Under the pieces are notes generated by a model. It saw nothing but the letters and a program-made list of their open reading frames with translations. It was not told the origin of the DNA and ran no database searches. Positions 21,150 to 28,972 of a DNA stretch of 55,884 nucleotides are shown here, one piece after another (the stretch's first letter is position 1; the number at the start of each line of letters is the position of its first letter). Location of the stretch: the IMG/VR virus record IMGVR_UViG_3300050821_008002, positions 1 to 55,884 of that record. One strand, 5' to 3'. This DNA is from a virus. Both the position numbers and the translations under genes were made by a program.

Positions 21150-21286
21150 AGGCACAGGAAGAGGAGTAAGGCCGTCTCCTCACGAGTAGATTCTTCGAAC
21201 AAAGTGGTGACTCCCTGAACTACATCGGTGACTAGGTAAGTGTGCGGAACTTCAACCCCGATTTCGTAGAAAACAAACCTGGCCAT
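21008..21286 (-). CDS. leftward lone gene, zinc-site protein (92 aa)
   Basis: ATG 21286 is preceded by TAAAAT with six bases between, a leaderless-promoter pattern. The product has beta strands then W-R-C-G-A-C-K-R-G and H-C-A-C. It overlaps the 3' end of the GroES gene by 142 bases on the other strand, more than usual; the end of GroES may have been replaced when this unit arrived. Unknown function. Confidence 0.55.
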   Translation of the reverse strand: MARFVFYEIGVEVPHTYLVTDVVQGVTTLFEESTREETALLLFLCLQESPGVWRCGACKRGRIDLGSTHCACLQAGGASATACPMTIRTSAS

Positions 21287-21292
21287 GGGGCA

Positions 21293-21298
21293 ATTTTA
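21293..21298 (-). promoter_or_regulatory. TANNNT box, leaderless pattern, for gene 21286
   Basis: Minus strand TAAAAT, six bases (TGCCCC), ATG. No Shine-Dalgarno between. Confidence 0.55.
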
Positions 21299-21325
21299 GC
21301 TGAAGCATCTGATCGGACATAAACC

Positions 21326-21448
21326 ATGATCCTCTCCGAAGCGGCTAAAAAGAAAGTACCAACCTCGAAGCGCGGCGTCCCCGGCAAGAGCGGCACCGGC
21401 TCCTATCCCATGCCGGATAAGGCTCATGCCCGTAATTCTCGATGTTAG
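21326..21448 (+). CDS. small protein, probably truncated by insertion (40 aa)
   Basis: ATG 21326 opens MILSEAAKKKVPTSKRG and continues to S-Y-P-M-P-D-K-A-H-A-R-N-S-R-C, then stops. In related phage and prophage proteins the segment P-D-K-A-H-A-R-N is normally followed by A-L-A-R and more residues, so the gene looks cut short right at the first copy of a 19-bp direct repeat. The following leftward gene is the likely inserted DNA. Confidence 0.6.
   Translation: MILSEAAKKKVPTSKRGVPGKSGTGSYPMPDKAHARNSRC
21423..21441 (+). repeat. 19-bp direct repeat, copy 1
   Basis: CTCATGCCCGTAATTCTCG. Identical to 21758-21776. It lies at the end of the truncated gene and includes a copy of the portal start codon and its first codons. 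Confidence 0.9.
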
Positions 21449-21762
21449 GGTTGTTTCTCCTTTTTGTGGAAATGTAGTGCGGCTCGCCGGAGCCAGTGCA
21501 GATTTGGTTTAACTGGAATGTTCCGAAGATCAGACGGCAGCAATGACACTTTGGCTCGAATCAGTGTGATCAGTCCCTCATATTCTGCAATCAGCGCGAA
21601 GCGGCTGGCCGTAAATACATCTCGCGCTTTTTGGTTGCTCGCAAGTGCAGCCTCCAAGCCTGCAGCGCGTTTCGTCATCGCATCAAGAGCACATTGCGCG
21701 GCTTCGAGCCGTTCGTGCTCGGCGTCATAAGCCTGTTTCCAATCTGAATCCGTCAGACTCAT
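21445..21762 (-). CDS. inserted leftward coiled-coil protein, moron candidate (105 aa)
   Basis: ATG 21762 lies within copy 2 of the 19-bp repeat; its CAT and the portal ATG overlap as CATG. The product is helical (E-H-E-R-L-E-A-A-Q-C-A-L-D-A-M) throughout most of its length with a basic end. It runs against the late operon and is bounded by the direct repeats, the layout of a moron inserted by a duplication event. The upstream extension of the frame is inside the portal gene and is rejected. No TANNNT box is seen. Confidence 0.6.
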   Translation of the reverse strand: MSLTDSDWKQAYDAEHERLEAAQCALDAMTKRAAGLEAALASNQKARDVFTASRFALIAEYEGLITLIRAKVSLLPSDLRNIPVKPNLHWLRRAALHFHKKEKQP

Positions 21763-21776
21763 GCCCGTAATTCTCG
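21758..21776 (+). repeat. 19-bp direct repeat, copy 2, at the portal start
   Basis: Second copy of CTCATGCCCGTAATTCTCG, covering the portal ATG. The ribosome-binding AAGG that stands before copy 1 is absent here. Confidence 0.9.
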
Positions 21777-23944
21777 GCTCCAAATCGAAGAAACGCAACA
21801 AGCGATTGACAGACGCCGAAGAGCGGATCACCACTTCGCTCAAACGCTTCAAGATCACCGCCGAGTCGGAGTCGGAGTCCCGCCGTCAGGCTCTGGAAGA
21901 CCTGCGTTTTTCGATCGGCACCGGGCAATGGGACGAATCCGTCAAAGCCAACCGCGAAATCGAAGGCAAGCCCTGTCTGACCATCAACCGCGCCCCGGCA
22001 TTCTTGCGCCAGTACACCGGTGAAGAGCGCCAGCACCGCCCCGCCATGCTGGTGAGTCCAGTGGGGGACGGCGCGGACAAGGAAGCAGCGAAGATTCACC
22101 AGGGAGTGCTCCGGCATGTCGAAGTCGTCAGTGTGGCCGACGTCACCTACGACAACAGCTACGACATGATGATGCGGATTGGCTGGTGTCCGTGGCGCGT
22201 GAACACGGAATTCGTCTCAGAGACCAGCTTCAATCAGGAGCCGCGCATCGAGGCGATCGAGAATCCCTTCGCGGTCTATCTTTCCCCCGTCCGACGTCCG
22301 GACGGCACCGATCCCCTCTGGGGCCACGTCATCCGCGACTACTCGAAAGAGGAATACCGCTCCGAATTCGGAGAGACCGACACCGCGAAACTGAATTTCC
22401 CTGTCTCCCAGGGCGCAGCGGAGCCGGACTGGGTCACGAAAGACGGCGTAAGAGTCGCGGAATACTGGTGGATCGACCTGCAGCCGAAGGTCCTCTGCCT
22501 GCTCGATGACGGCACGACCAAACTCAAAGAGCTAATTCTCGACGACCTCACGAAAGCGCGCGTGGTGCAGGAGCGCGAGACCATCGTCCGGAAAGTCCAC
22601 TGCATCAAGCACGACGCGCTGACCATCATCAAGGAATACGACTGGCTGGGCCGCTATCTTCCCTTCCCGGAAGTCAACGGCGTGCGATTGAACGTGAACG
22701 GAAAGGTCTACCGCTCCGGGATGGTTAGAGATTACCGGGATGCCCAGCGAATCTACGACTTCATGGTGACACGCCAGGTGGAGCAGGTGGATCTCGTTTC
22801 AAAGGATCCGCTCTGGGTGCCGGTCGAGAACGCGCAGTTCGGCGAAGACTACCGGCAGATGAACCGGAAGAACTTCTCCCACCTGTTTTTCAAGGCTTAC
22901 AACGAGAATGGGCAGCAGCTCCCGCCTCCGCAGCGCGCTGGCCGCGAAGCCCCGATCCAGGCCATGGCCGAAGTCATCAAACAGGCCGATTACGACATGA
23001 AAGCCGTGATCGGAATCTACGGTCCTTCACTCGGTGAAGAATCCGGCAGTGCGCAGGAGTCCGGCTTTGCGATTCTAAGTAGACAGGAACAATCCGACAC
23101 CGGCGCCGTCGCCTGGCACGACAATTTGAACCGCGCCATCATGTGGCAGGGCAAAATACTGCTCGACCTCTGGCCGAAGCTGATCAACTCCGCGCGCGTG
23201 CAGCGCATCATCGACCCGGACGACAGCGTGCGGCATGCCGTCATCTTTAACTCCCAAAATCAAACCGACCAGGCCGACGCCGAGAAGCTGCTGAATGCGC
23301 AGATGGGGCTCAAGAAAGCCTATGACGTTGGTGTGGGTGATTACGATCTCGCGCTCTCCACTGGACCGATGTACAAGAGGGCCCGGCAAGAGGCATTCGC
23401 GGCGCTCACGGCAGTCATCAACGAGAACCCGGAAATGATGCTGCCGATCGTGGGCGACATCTGGGCCAAGAACGCCGACTTCCCCGACGCAGACGTGCTC
23501 TCCGAGCGCTTCAAGAAACTCCTGCCGCCGAATCTGCAGGATGGGGACTCGGGCGACCTGCAATCGAAGTATCTGGCGCTGCAGAGCCAGGTCCAGCAGA
23601 TGTCCGACATCCACAACGCCATGGTGCAGGAACTGAGCCGCGCCGACGACACCATCCGCACCAAGCGCCTTGATCTCGAAAGCCGCGAACGGATTGCGCT
23701 GATGAACAGCTGGACCCAGCTGATGGTGCAGCGACTGAAATCGCACGACGTAGCCGCGCAAGCCGCCATGGACGCCCAGCTCCAGGTGATCACGCACCGC
23801 ATGCAGCTGATGAATGAAGACCTGAGCATCGGAGCCGACGCCGGAGCGCCGCCGAACACGCCGGAACTGTCGCCCCAGGTTGAGCCGAAAGTTGTGCCCA
23901 TGACCCCCGCAGCGCCGACGCCGCGACCGCAACCGGTGCAGTAA
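21761..23944 (+). CDS. portal protein, P22 type (727 aa)
   Basis: Length equals the P22 portal (725). The N-terminal part has I-E-G-K-P-C-L-T-I-N-R-A-P-A-F-L-R-Q-Y and the segment I-E-A-I-E-N-P-F-A-V-Y-L-S-P, both typical of P22-family portals, and a long helical C-terminal barrel (residues about 600-690). Twelve copies form the DNA channel at one capsid vertex. The gene has lost an obvious ribosome-binding site because of the upstream insertion. The last 40 residues are Pro/Thr-rich. Confidence 0.88.
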   Translation: MPVILGSKSKKRNKRLTDAEERITTSLKRFKITAESESESRRQALEDLRFSIGTGQWDESVKANREIEGKPCLTINRAPAFLRQYTGEERQHRPAMLVSPVGDGADKEAAKIHQGVLRHVEVVSVADVTYDNSYDMMMRIGWCPWRVNTEFVSETSFNQEPRIEAIENPFAVYLSPVRRPDGTDPLWGHVIRDYSKEEYRSEFGETDTAKLNFPVSQGAAEPDWVTKDGVRVAEYWWIDLQPKVLCLLDDGTTKLKELILDDLTKARVVQERETIVRKVHCIKHDALTIIKEYDWLGRYLPFPEVNGVRLNVNGKVYRSGMVRDYRDAQRIYDFMVTRQVEQVDLVSKDPLWVPVENAQFGEDYRQMNRKNFSHLFFKAYNENGQQLPPPQRAGREAPIQAMAEVIKQADYDMKAVIGIYGPSLGEESGSAQESGFAILSRQEQSDTGAVAWHDNLNRAIMWQGKILLDLWPKLINSARVQRIIDPDDSVRHAVIFNSQNQTDQADAEKLLNAQMGLKKAYDVGVGDYDLALSTGPMYKRARQEAFAALTAVINENPEMMLPIVGDIWAKNADFPDADVLSERFKKLLPPNLQDGDSGDLQSKYLALQSQVQQMSDIHNAMVQELSRADDTIRTKRLDLESRERIALMNSWTQLMVQRLKSHDVAAQAAMDAQLQVITHRMQLMNEDLSIGADAGAPPNTPELSPQVEPKVVPMTPAAPTPRPQPVQ

Positions 23945-24120
23945 AGCTCCCCAACAATCCTATGAGTCGTCTTTCAGTCCCACTCTCGGTCAGTTTCGGG
24001 AGATTGCCTTGTCTCCTGTGCGCCCGAACGCATTTCACGCTCAGTATCGGTGGCCATCTAGCCACAATTCCCCACCTTAAACCTGGCTCCCTGCCTTCAG
24101 TATTTCGCAGTCTCCGAAGG

Positions 24121-24396
24121 ATGTTCCGTGACGCTCGAATCGAGCATTTTTTCAACGAGCGGCAGCGGGCTTATGAACGATGTGCCAAGTGGCGAGTGGA
24201 CTCCCCGGCCAGTTATAGAGCCTACGACTGCGACCTACAAGCGTTTGAACGGCTGGACCTGAAGTATCGCCAACTCGTGAAGCAGCGAGAGGTCCGTGAA
24301 CGCACGTGGAGTGAGAAACAAACTCGAAAACTGCTAGCCAAGGGATGGCGACAAGACGAACGCGGTACATGGAGCCGTCCAGAAGTCAGTCCGTAA
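24121..24396 (+). CDS. hypothetical protein between portal and scaffold (91 aa)
   Basis: The frame is open from ATG 23962, but the first 53 codons have unlikely composition; ATG 24121 gives a clean helical, charged protein (F-F-N-E-R-Q-R-A-Y-E-R-C, then R-K-L-L-A-K-G-W-R). GAAGG touches the start codon. The stretch 23945-24120 therefore holds nothing I can call. Possibly a DNA-binding or head-assembly accessory. Confidence 0.45.
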   Translation: MFRDARIEHFFNERQRAYERCAKWRVDSPASYRAYDCDLQAFERLDLKYRQLVKQREVRERTWSEKQTRKLLAKGWRQDERGTWSRPEVSP

Positions 24397-24442
24397 CTCA
24401 GCAAACGCCGATCCACACACCCTACAAATCTAGGAGGAAGTG

Positions 24443-25522
24443 ATGCCGCAAGGAATCATCATGCAATCGAGTTCGCACGGAGCCACCCCGGAGGCCATCG
24501 AGAAAGTTCTGGCCGAAAACGGTTACGAAGTCTCGAAGCCCGAAGAGTCCACCGAACCAGTCGAGCCGAAGCGCGAGGATTTTCCCTCACAGGAAGCCTA
24601 TGCCAAGGCCCACGACGAATTCAAAGCCAAGCAAACGCCCACCGAAGTCGAAGAGCAAGAGCTGACCGAGCCGAAGCGCGAAGACTTCAAGACGGATGAA
24701 GAGTTCGACGACGCGCACGAGGAATTTGAGACCGCCCAGGAAGAGGCGGAAGACAAAGCCGCCCAGGAAGAGGAAAAGAAACGCCTGGCTGCGCTCCCCA
24801 AGAAAACCCGCCGCCAGAAGGCCATTGAGAAGGCCACGAAGCCGCTGCAGTCGGAACTGAACAAACTTCGCGACGAGCTCGCCGCCCTGCAGGGCAAGAC
24901 CGCGAAACCTGCCGCGGAAGCCGAGACGAAGATCGAAACTCCCAAAGCTCCCAAACGCGAGGACTTCAAAACCGATGCCGAGTACGACGACGCGCTGTTT
25001 GATTACCGCTACCAGATGCGGCGCTCGAACGAGCAGAAGGAAGAGCAGAAAAAGGCATTCGAGAAGGCGCAGAAAGACTACCAGGCGCGCCTCGAACAGA
25101 ATTTCAAGAACTACCAGTCCCAAGTCGCTGCCTTCAAGGAAGAGCACGACGACTGGGATGAAGTTGTAAATCAGACTGACATTCCCATCCACGAGAGCGT
25201 GTACCTGGCGGTCCAGGAGCAGGAGAACGGTGCCCAAGTGACCTACTACCTTGGCAAACACCCTGACTACGCGCGCCGCCTCGCGGAACTGAGTCCATTG
25301 TCCGCCGTCATGGAGATCGGCAAGCTCGCCGAAAGGCTGAAGCCTGCCTCGTCCGAACCAGGCGCAAACGGCAGACCCGAAAAGAAACCCACGCCACGAC
25401 CGATTCCGGAGCCGGTTCGCCCGGTCTCGACCGCGGCCACATCTTCTACGCTCACCTCCCGCGAAGCCGCTAAGAATCGCGATTACAAAGCGTTCAAACA
25501 GGCCCAGCGCAAGGGTGCGTAG
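24443..25522 (+). CDS. scaffolding protein (359 aa)
   Basis: A perfect AGGAGGAAGTG ribosome-binding site precedes ATG 24443. The protein is charged and mostly helical, with coiled coils at about 95-145 and 190-235. Three tandem units begin P-K-R-E-D-F followed by an acidic/aromatic stretch such as K-T-D-E-E-F-D-D-A-H-E-E-F; this repeated unit is seen in other phage scaffolds. The C-terminus is basic (A-F-K-Q-A-Q-R-K-G-A), matching the coat-binding tail of P22 gp8. Position between portal and coat is standard. The protein should fill the prohead and leave before packaging. Confidence 0.8.
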   Translation: MPQGIIMQSSSHGATPEAIEKVLAENGYEVSKPEESTEPVEPKREDFPSQEAYAKAHDEFKAKQTPTEVEEQELTEPKREDFKTDEEFDDAHEEFETAQEEAEDKAAQEEEKKRLAALPKKTRRQKAIEKATKPLQSELNKLRDELAALQGKTAKPAAEAETKIETPKAPKREDFKTDAEYDDALFDYRYQMRRSNEQKEEQKKAFEKAQKDYQARLEQNFKNYQSQVAAFKEEHDDWDEVVNQTDIPIHESVYLAVQEQENGAQVTYYLGKHPDYARRLAELSPLSAVMEIGKLAERLKPASSEPGANGRPEKKPTPRPIPEPVRPVSTAATSSTLTSREAAKNRDYKAFKQAQRKGA

Positions 25523-25540
25523 CCCACAGGAGAGTTCACC

Positions 25541-26809
25541 TTGGCCAACGTAATCCTTACCAACCAGGAGATCAGCTTCAAGAACCTGATGGTGCTTGAA
25601 AACTCGATCTCCTTCACCAAAAAGGTCGTCCGCCGTTACGACGACAAATTCGGGCGCGCGGGCGCAAAGATCGGCTACATCCTGAATATCCGCAAACCCG
25701 CCCGCTCCGTCTCCACCGCGGGGCAAGGCATCCAGCTGCAGGACTACATCGAACGCTCGGTGCCTCTGGTCCTTAACAAGCAGTACCAACAGGCGTGCGC
25801 TTTCACTTCCAGCGATCTTTCGCTGTCCCTCGACGATTTTACCAACCGGGTGACGAAGCCGAAGATCGTGCAACTCGCGAACGACATCGACTACGACGGC
25901 CTGCAGCAGTTCGTGAACGTGCCGGCCGAAGTGGGGACGCCCGGAACGGTTCCGTCATCCGCGGACACGTACCTCAATGTGTTGCAGGTGCTCGCGGATG
26001 AAGCCTTCCCAGTCGATGACGAGGAAGGATTGAGCCTGCATATCTCCCCGAGAATGCAGCGCAGCATCTTCCCTGCCCTGCAAGGCTTGGTAGCAACCGG
26101 CTCCGGCACCGCGAGTTTCGCATTCCTGCGGAACCTGGCGAAGGGCGAAGGCGGCGGCGAGGACTTCTACAAAGGCCTGGTCGCAAAGGGTCTGGGCTTC
26201 GATTGGTTCATGACCCAGAATGCGCCGACCTTCACCACCGGCACTCAGGGCGGCACCCCGGTCGTCGACGGCGGAAGCCAGACTGGCAGCTCGATCCTGT
26301 CGAGTGGCTGGACCGCTTCCACGAACGTATTGAACCAGGGCGACATCATCACCTTCGCCGGAGTGCACCGCATCAACCCGCTGACCCGTCAGTCCACCGG
26401 CGATCTGCGGCCGTTTGTGGTGACTGCTGGGGTAACGTCGAATGGCTCGGGAGTTGCCACGATCCCAATTGCCTGCGTCGACGGAGACGGAATCACCCTG
26501 GCCGGTCCGTACCAGACGGTCGATGCTTCCCCGGCAGCGAACGCGGCCATCACGGTCTCGGGCGCCAGCGCAGTGACCAGCTACCGCGGCGTGGGTTTCC
26601 ATCCTGAGGCGTTCTGCTTCGGCTGCGCGGATCTCGAAATGTACGAGAACCAGCACATCATGGAAATGGCGGCCGACAAGGAACTGGGCCTCGCCATCCG
26701 CATGTGGGCCATGCCGGACATCAACACCGACCGGCTCCTGATGCGGTTGGACGTCCTCGGCGGCTGGCTGACCATGTATCCGCAGGCGGCGGTTCGAATC
26801 GCAAGCTAG
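25541..26809 (+). CDS. major capsid protein, P22 coat type (422 aa)
   Basis: TTG start preceded by CAGGAGAGTT. Length (422) is close to P22 gp5 (430). The HK97-like core is interrupted by a segment beginning N-Q-G-D-I-I-T-F-A-G-V-H-R-I-N-P at about residue 262, the position of the P22 insertion domain, which in P22 begins with a similar G-D-K-I-S-F-A-G-V. The C-terminus has L-A-I-R-M-W. It builds the icosahedral shell; the GroES-like protein upstream may help fold it. Confidence 0.88.
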   Translation: MANVILTNQEISFKNLMVLENSISFTKKVVRRYDDKFGRAGAKIGYILNIRKPARSVSTAGQGIQLQDYIERSVPLVLNKQYQQACAFTSSDLSLSLDDFTNRVTKPKIVQLANDIDYDGLQQFVNVPAEVGTPGTVPSSADTYLNVLQVLADEAFPVDDEEGLSLHISPRMQRSIFPALQGLVATGSGTASFAFLRNLAKGEGGGEDFYKGLVAKGLGFDWFMTQNAPTFTTGTQGGTPVVDGGSQTGSSILSSGWTASTNVLNQGDIITFAGVHRINPLTRQSTGDLRPFVVTAGVTSNGSGVATIPIACVDGDGITLAGPYQTVDASPAANAAITVSGASAVTSYRGVGFHPEAFCFGCADLEMYENQHIMEMAADKELGLAIRMWAMPDINTDRLLMRLDVLGGWLTMYPQAAVRIAS

Positions 26810-26816
26810 AACCTGG

Positions 26817-26840
26817 GGGTGTGATCTAGCGGTCACACCC
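26817..26840 (+). terminator. perfect stem-loop after the capsid gene
   Basis: GGGTGTGA pairs with TCACACCC around an eight-base loop. No T-run follows, so it may stabilise the 3' end of capsid mRNA instead of ending transcription. Confidence 0.55.
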
Positions 26841-26878
26841 ACTCCAAATTCCAACACAGAAAAGGAAAACTCATCACC

Positions 26879-27733
26879 ATGACCATCAGAAAAGTTGTAT
26901 CGCTCTTTCTTCTTCTGGCGGGTTTGGCTGTACTGGCAGTGGGCCAGCAGGGTCAGAACGCTTTAACCGCAACCAACCTCTCAAGCTCGATTTCGAGCGG
27001 AACCACGCAATTCTGCCTGTCTTCGGTCACGGGCATTAACGCTCCAGGGCCGTCGGCAACGCCGGTGAGCTGGATCTATGTGGATCGTGAAGCTATTGCG
27101 ATCATGGGAGTCAATACCAGTACCGGCTGCGTATCGGTGCGACGTGGGGATCTCGGAACTCGCGCCGGTGCGCATGCTGCTGGCCAGGTAGTCCTGATCT
27201 CGCAGGCCTACCAGACGCAGTTGGGACTCGGAGGCAATCCCGTAAACAACGGATTCGACGATCACGATCCATCGGTCGGCTCGTTGTGCTATTCAACGAG
27301 TTCGCCGCTGGTCAGTCTGCCGCCGGCGTATCCACTCCTCAATGTGCTGACCGGAGCGCAATGGCTGTGCTCGACACTCACCAACGAATGGGTGCCGGGC
27401 TTCCAGAACGCTCTGGCACCGGGGTCGGCTGCCCCCACCACGGCGGTTGCTTCAGCCGCCTCGATCACGCCGAGCGGTCCCTTGTTTCACATGACGGGAA
27501 CCACGCAGATCACACTCATCAACGTGCCTGTGGGCTTTGCCGCCAACGGCACTACGGCGAACGTTGGAGGAGGGCAGTTTTGCGTGATTCCGGATGCCGC
27601 CTACACCACGGCGACGGGCGGGACCGCCACCGCCACGGCTGTGCCTTTGAAGAAAGCCAGTACCGCCGTAGCCGGTCAGACCATGTGCTTTACCTACGAC
27701 CCGGTGAATAAGCTGTTCGACGCGTCGTACTAG
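26879..27733 (+). CDS. secreted late protein following the capsid gene (284 aa)
   Basis: A Sec signal peptide is clear: MTIRK, a hydrophobic run (VVSLFLLLAGLAVLAVG) and a cleavage region near residue 23. The mature part is Ser/Thr/Gly/Ala-rich and beta-like, with paired cysteines, as in secreted adhesin-type proteins. In P22-like phages this slot would hold a head or tail gene without a signal. It may be exported to coat the cell surface or capture matrix, or be a decoration protein carrying an unusual leader. GTG/ATG choice is clear (ATG with AAAAGGAAA upstream). Confidence 0.7.
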   Translation: MTIRKVVSLFLLLAGLAVLAVGQQGQNALTATNLSSSISSGTTQFCLSSVTGINAPGPSATPVSWIYVDREAIAIMGVNTSTGCVSVRRGDLGTRAGAHAAGQVVLISQAYQTQLGLGGNPVNNGFDDHDPSVGSLCYSTSSPLVSLPPAYPLLNVLTGAQWLCSTLTNEWVPGFQNALAPGSAAPTTAVASAASITPSGPLFHMTGTTQITLINVPVGFAANGTTANVGGGQFCVIPDAAYTTATGGTATATAVPLKKASTAVAGQTMCFTYDPVNKLFDASY

Positions 27734-27754
27734 GACCTGTCCGCACACACGCTT

Positions 27755-27779
27755 TGGGCGTTGAGCGCATCAGCGCCCA
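27755..27779 (+). terminator. stem-loop after the secreted protein gene
   Basis: TGGGCGTTGA pairs with TCAGCGCCCA around GCGCA with one G-U pair. A weak T-containing stretch follows (CTCATTTC). Possible partial terminator or mRNA stabiliser. Confidence 0.5.
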
Positions 27780-27812
27780 CTCATTTCAAAATCTCAGAAA
27801 AGGAAGATTCCC

Positions 27813-28094
27813 ATGGCATACGAAACCGAGGAGCAGAAACTCGACGGAAAAACACCCGTCAAACCCACACCCTTTGACGCGCACGAGCAAGCCACGCGCG
27901 GCACCCACGTCCCCACCAAAGCCGACGACACTCTGCCGCACGCCGGACAGGGCAAACCCTATCCGAAGGTCGTCGAACACAAGGAAGGCTCAGAAAAAGG
28001 CCAACTCGACGCCGCAGTCATCGTCAACTCGAAAGAAGAGGAAGACGCTTACTTGGCGAAGAAAGCGAAAGAGAAGGCCGAGAAGAGCGCCTAA
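27813..28094 (+). CDS. hypothetical charged late protein (93 aa)
   Basis: ATG preceded by AAAAGGAAGA. The product is Lys/Glu/Thr/Pro-rich and probably disordered, ending K-K-A-K-E-K-A-E-K-S-A. Its 3' end overlaps a leftward gene by four bases. Unknown function; possibly an accessory head protein. Confidence 0.6.
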   Translation: MAYETEEQKLDGKTPVKPTPFDAHEQATRGTHVPTKADDTLPHAGQGKPYPKVVEHKEGSEKGQLDAAVIVNSKEEEDAYLAKKAKEKAEKSA

Positions 28095-28273
28095 CCTCTC
28101 GGGTAGTCAGGCGGCAGGTCTGGAAACGGCTTTGGTGTGAAGTCTTTCACGCAGAAGCCGAGACACATTTTGCCGTCAGGCAGGCGGACGGCGACTTCGC
28201 ACAAAGCTCCCGGATTCTCCCGGAGCACTTTGATGCACGCTTCGCAGTAGTCGCCTATCCGCCACACTTTCAC
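28091..28273 (-). CDS. leftward lone gene (60 aa)
   Basis: GTG 28273 is preceded by TAAGAT with six bases between: leaderless pattern. The protein has C-E-A-C-I-K-V-L near residue 10 and two more Cys in C-E-V-A and C-L-G-F-C-V. Moron-like, running against the late operon. Unknown function. Confidence 0.55.
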   Translation of the reverse strand: MKVWRIGDYCEACIKVLRENPGALCEVAVRLPDGKMCLGFCVKDFTPKPFPDLPPDYPRG

Positions 28274-28279
28274 AAACGA

Positions 28280-28285
28280 ATCTTA
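28280..28285 (-). promoter_or_regulatory. TANNNT box, leaderless pattern, for gene 28273
   Basis: Minus strand TAAGAT, six bases (TCGTTT), GTG. Confidence 0.55.
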
Positions 28286-28299
28286 CCAAGGAGACTCTC

Positions 28300-28611
28300 A
28301 TGGCAACCGAAAACTACAATCTCGAAGACCCTGCCAAACAGGAAGAAATCCGCCGCGGTCATCACGAATACCTGCCCACCGCAGGCAAGCATGGCCGCTA
28401 CCAGAAAACACAGTGGATTCGCGGTCCCCAGAACGACTACCCGAAGATGATGAGCAAGACCCCAGCGCCGACGATGGCCGCCTTCAAGGGCCAGCCGGAC
28501 GCCCAGCAGCGCTTCGACCAGGCGATGAAAGATTGGGACACGCACATGACGTCCTCGATCGTCAAGGATAAGGCCGAAGAGCAGAAGTGGCTGAAGGCGA
28601 ACGCGAACTAG
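28300..28611 (+). CDS. hypothetical late protein (103 aa)
   Basis: ATG follows AAGGAGACTCTC, a strong ribosome-binding site. A charged, His/Gln-rich protein with Q-Q-R-F-D-Q-A-M-K-D-W and a helical C-terminus. Located between capsid and head-completion genes; possibly a minor head protein. Confidence 0.6.
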   Translation: MATENYNLEDPAKQEEIRRGHHEYLPTAGKHGRYQKTQWIRGPQNDYPKMMSKTPAPTMAAFKGQPDAQQRFDQAMKDWDTHMTSSIVKDKAEEQKWLKANAN

Positions 28612-28862
28612 ACTCGCTTCGCTGAAGGCTGGGACGCTCGGGTTGGCGTCATTAGACTCCCATCCTTCATCACAGCGCGGACGAAGCCAACACACTCCGC
28701 GCACAGCATCCAGTCCAGCACCCGGTCCCAGCCTTTCGGCGTCGGATAGAGCCATGCGGGATCGGGACTCTTGCGAATCTCGGCCTCTGCGGGAATTCCC
28801 AGAGTTGTGACCTGAACCTCTGGACTCTCTTTACGGCAACGGTCGCACCGGACGATGAACAT
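28608..28862 (-). CDS. leftward lone gene, zinc-ribbon protein (84 aa)
   Basis: ATG 28862 is preceded by TAAAAT and six bases. C-D-R-C at residues 6-9 and C-A-E-C near 54 form a zinc ribbon. Its 3' end overlaps the previous rightward gene by four bases. Moron candidate. Confidence 0.6.
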   Translation of the reverse strand: MFIVRCDRCRKESPEVQVTTLGIPAEAEIRKSPDPAWLYPTPKGWDRVLDWMLCAECVGFVRAVMKDGSLMTPTRASQPSAKRV

Positions 28863-28868
28863 GCGCCG

Positions 28869-28874
28869 ATTTTA
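28869..28874 (-). promoter_or_regulatory. TANNNT box, leaderless pattern, for gene 28862
   Basis: Minus strand TAAAAT, six bases (CGGCGC), ATG. The start of the next rightward gene (28879) lies five bases beyond the box. Confidence 0.55.
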
Positions 28875-28878
28875 ACCC

Positions 28879-28971
28879 ATGACCAACCGCGATTTCACGA
28901 TGATGCTGATCGGGGCCGGGGTTGCCGTTGTGTTCATGTGCCTTGCCATGTGGCTGCTGGGGTATTTCTAA
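28879..28971 (+). CDS. very small membrane protein (30 aa)
   Basis: ATG 28879 to TAA 28971, one base before the next ATG at 28973. Residues 9-28 (MLIGAGVAVVFMCLAMWLLG) are one hydrophobic span. Tight coupling to the head-completion gene supports it. Unknown function. Confidence 0.45.
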   Translation: MTNRDFTMMLIGAGVAVVFMCLAMWLLGYF

Positions 28972-28972
28972 C

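Noticed and set aside
23962-24120. N-terminal extension of the gene at 24121
   Set aside because: Composition is unlike a protein and no ribosome-binding site precedes 23962.
24587-25873. 428-residue leftward frame opposite scaffold and coat
   Set aside because: It is the low-stop shadow of the charged scaffold gene (its product is Leu/Phe/Gly-rich), with no ribosome-binding site and full overlap with well-supported genes.
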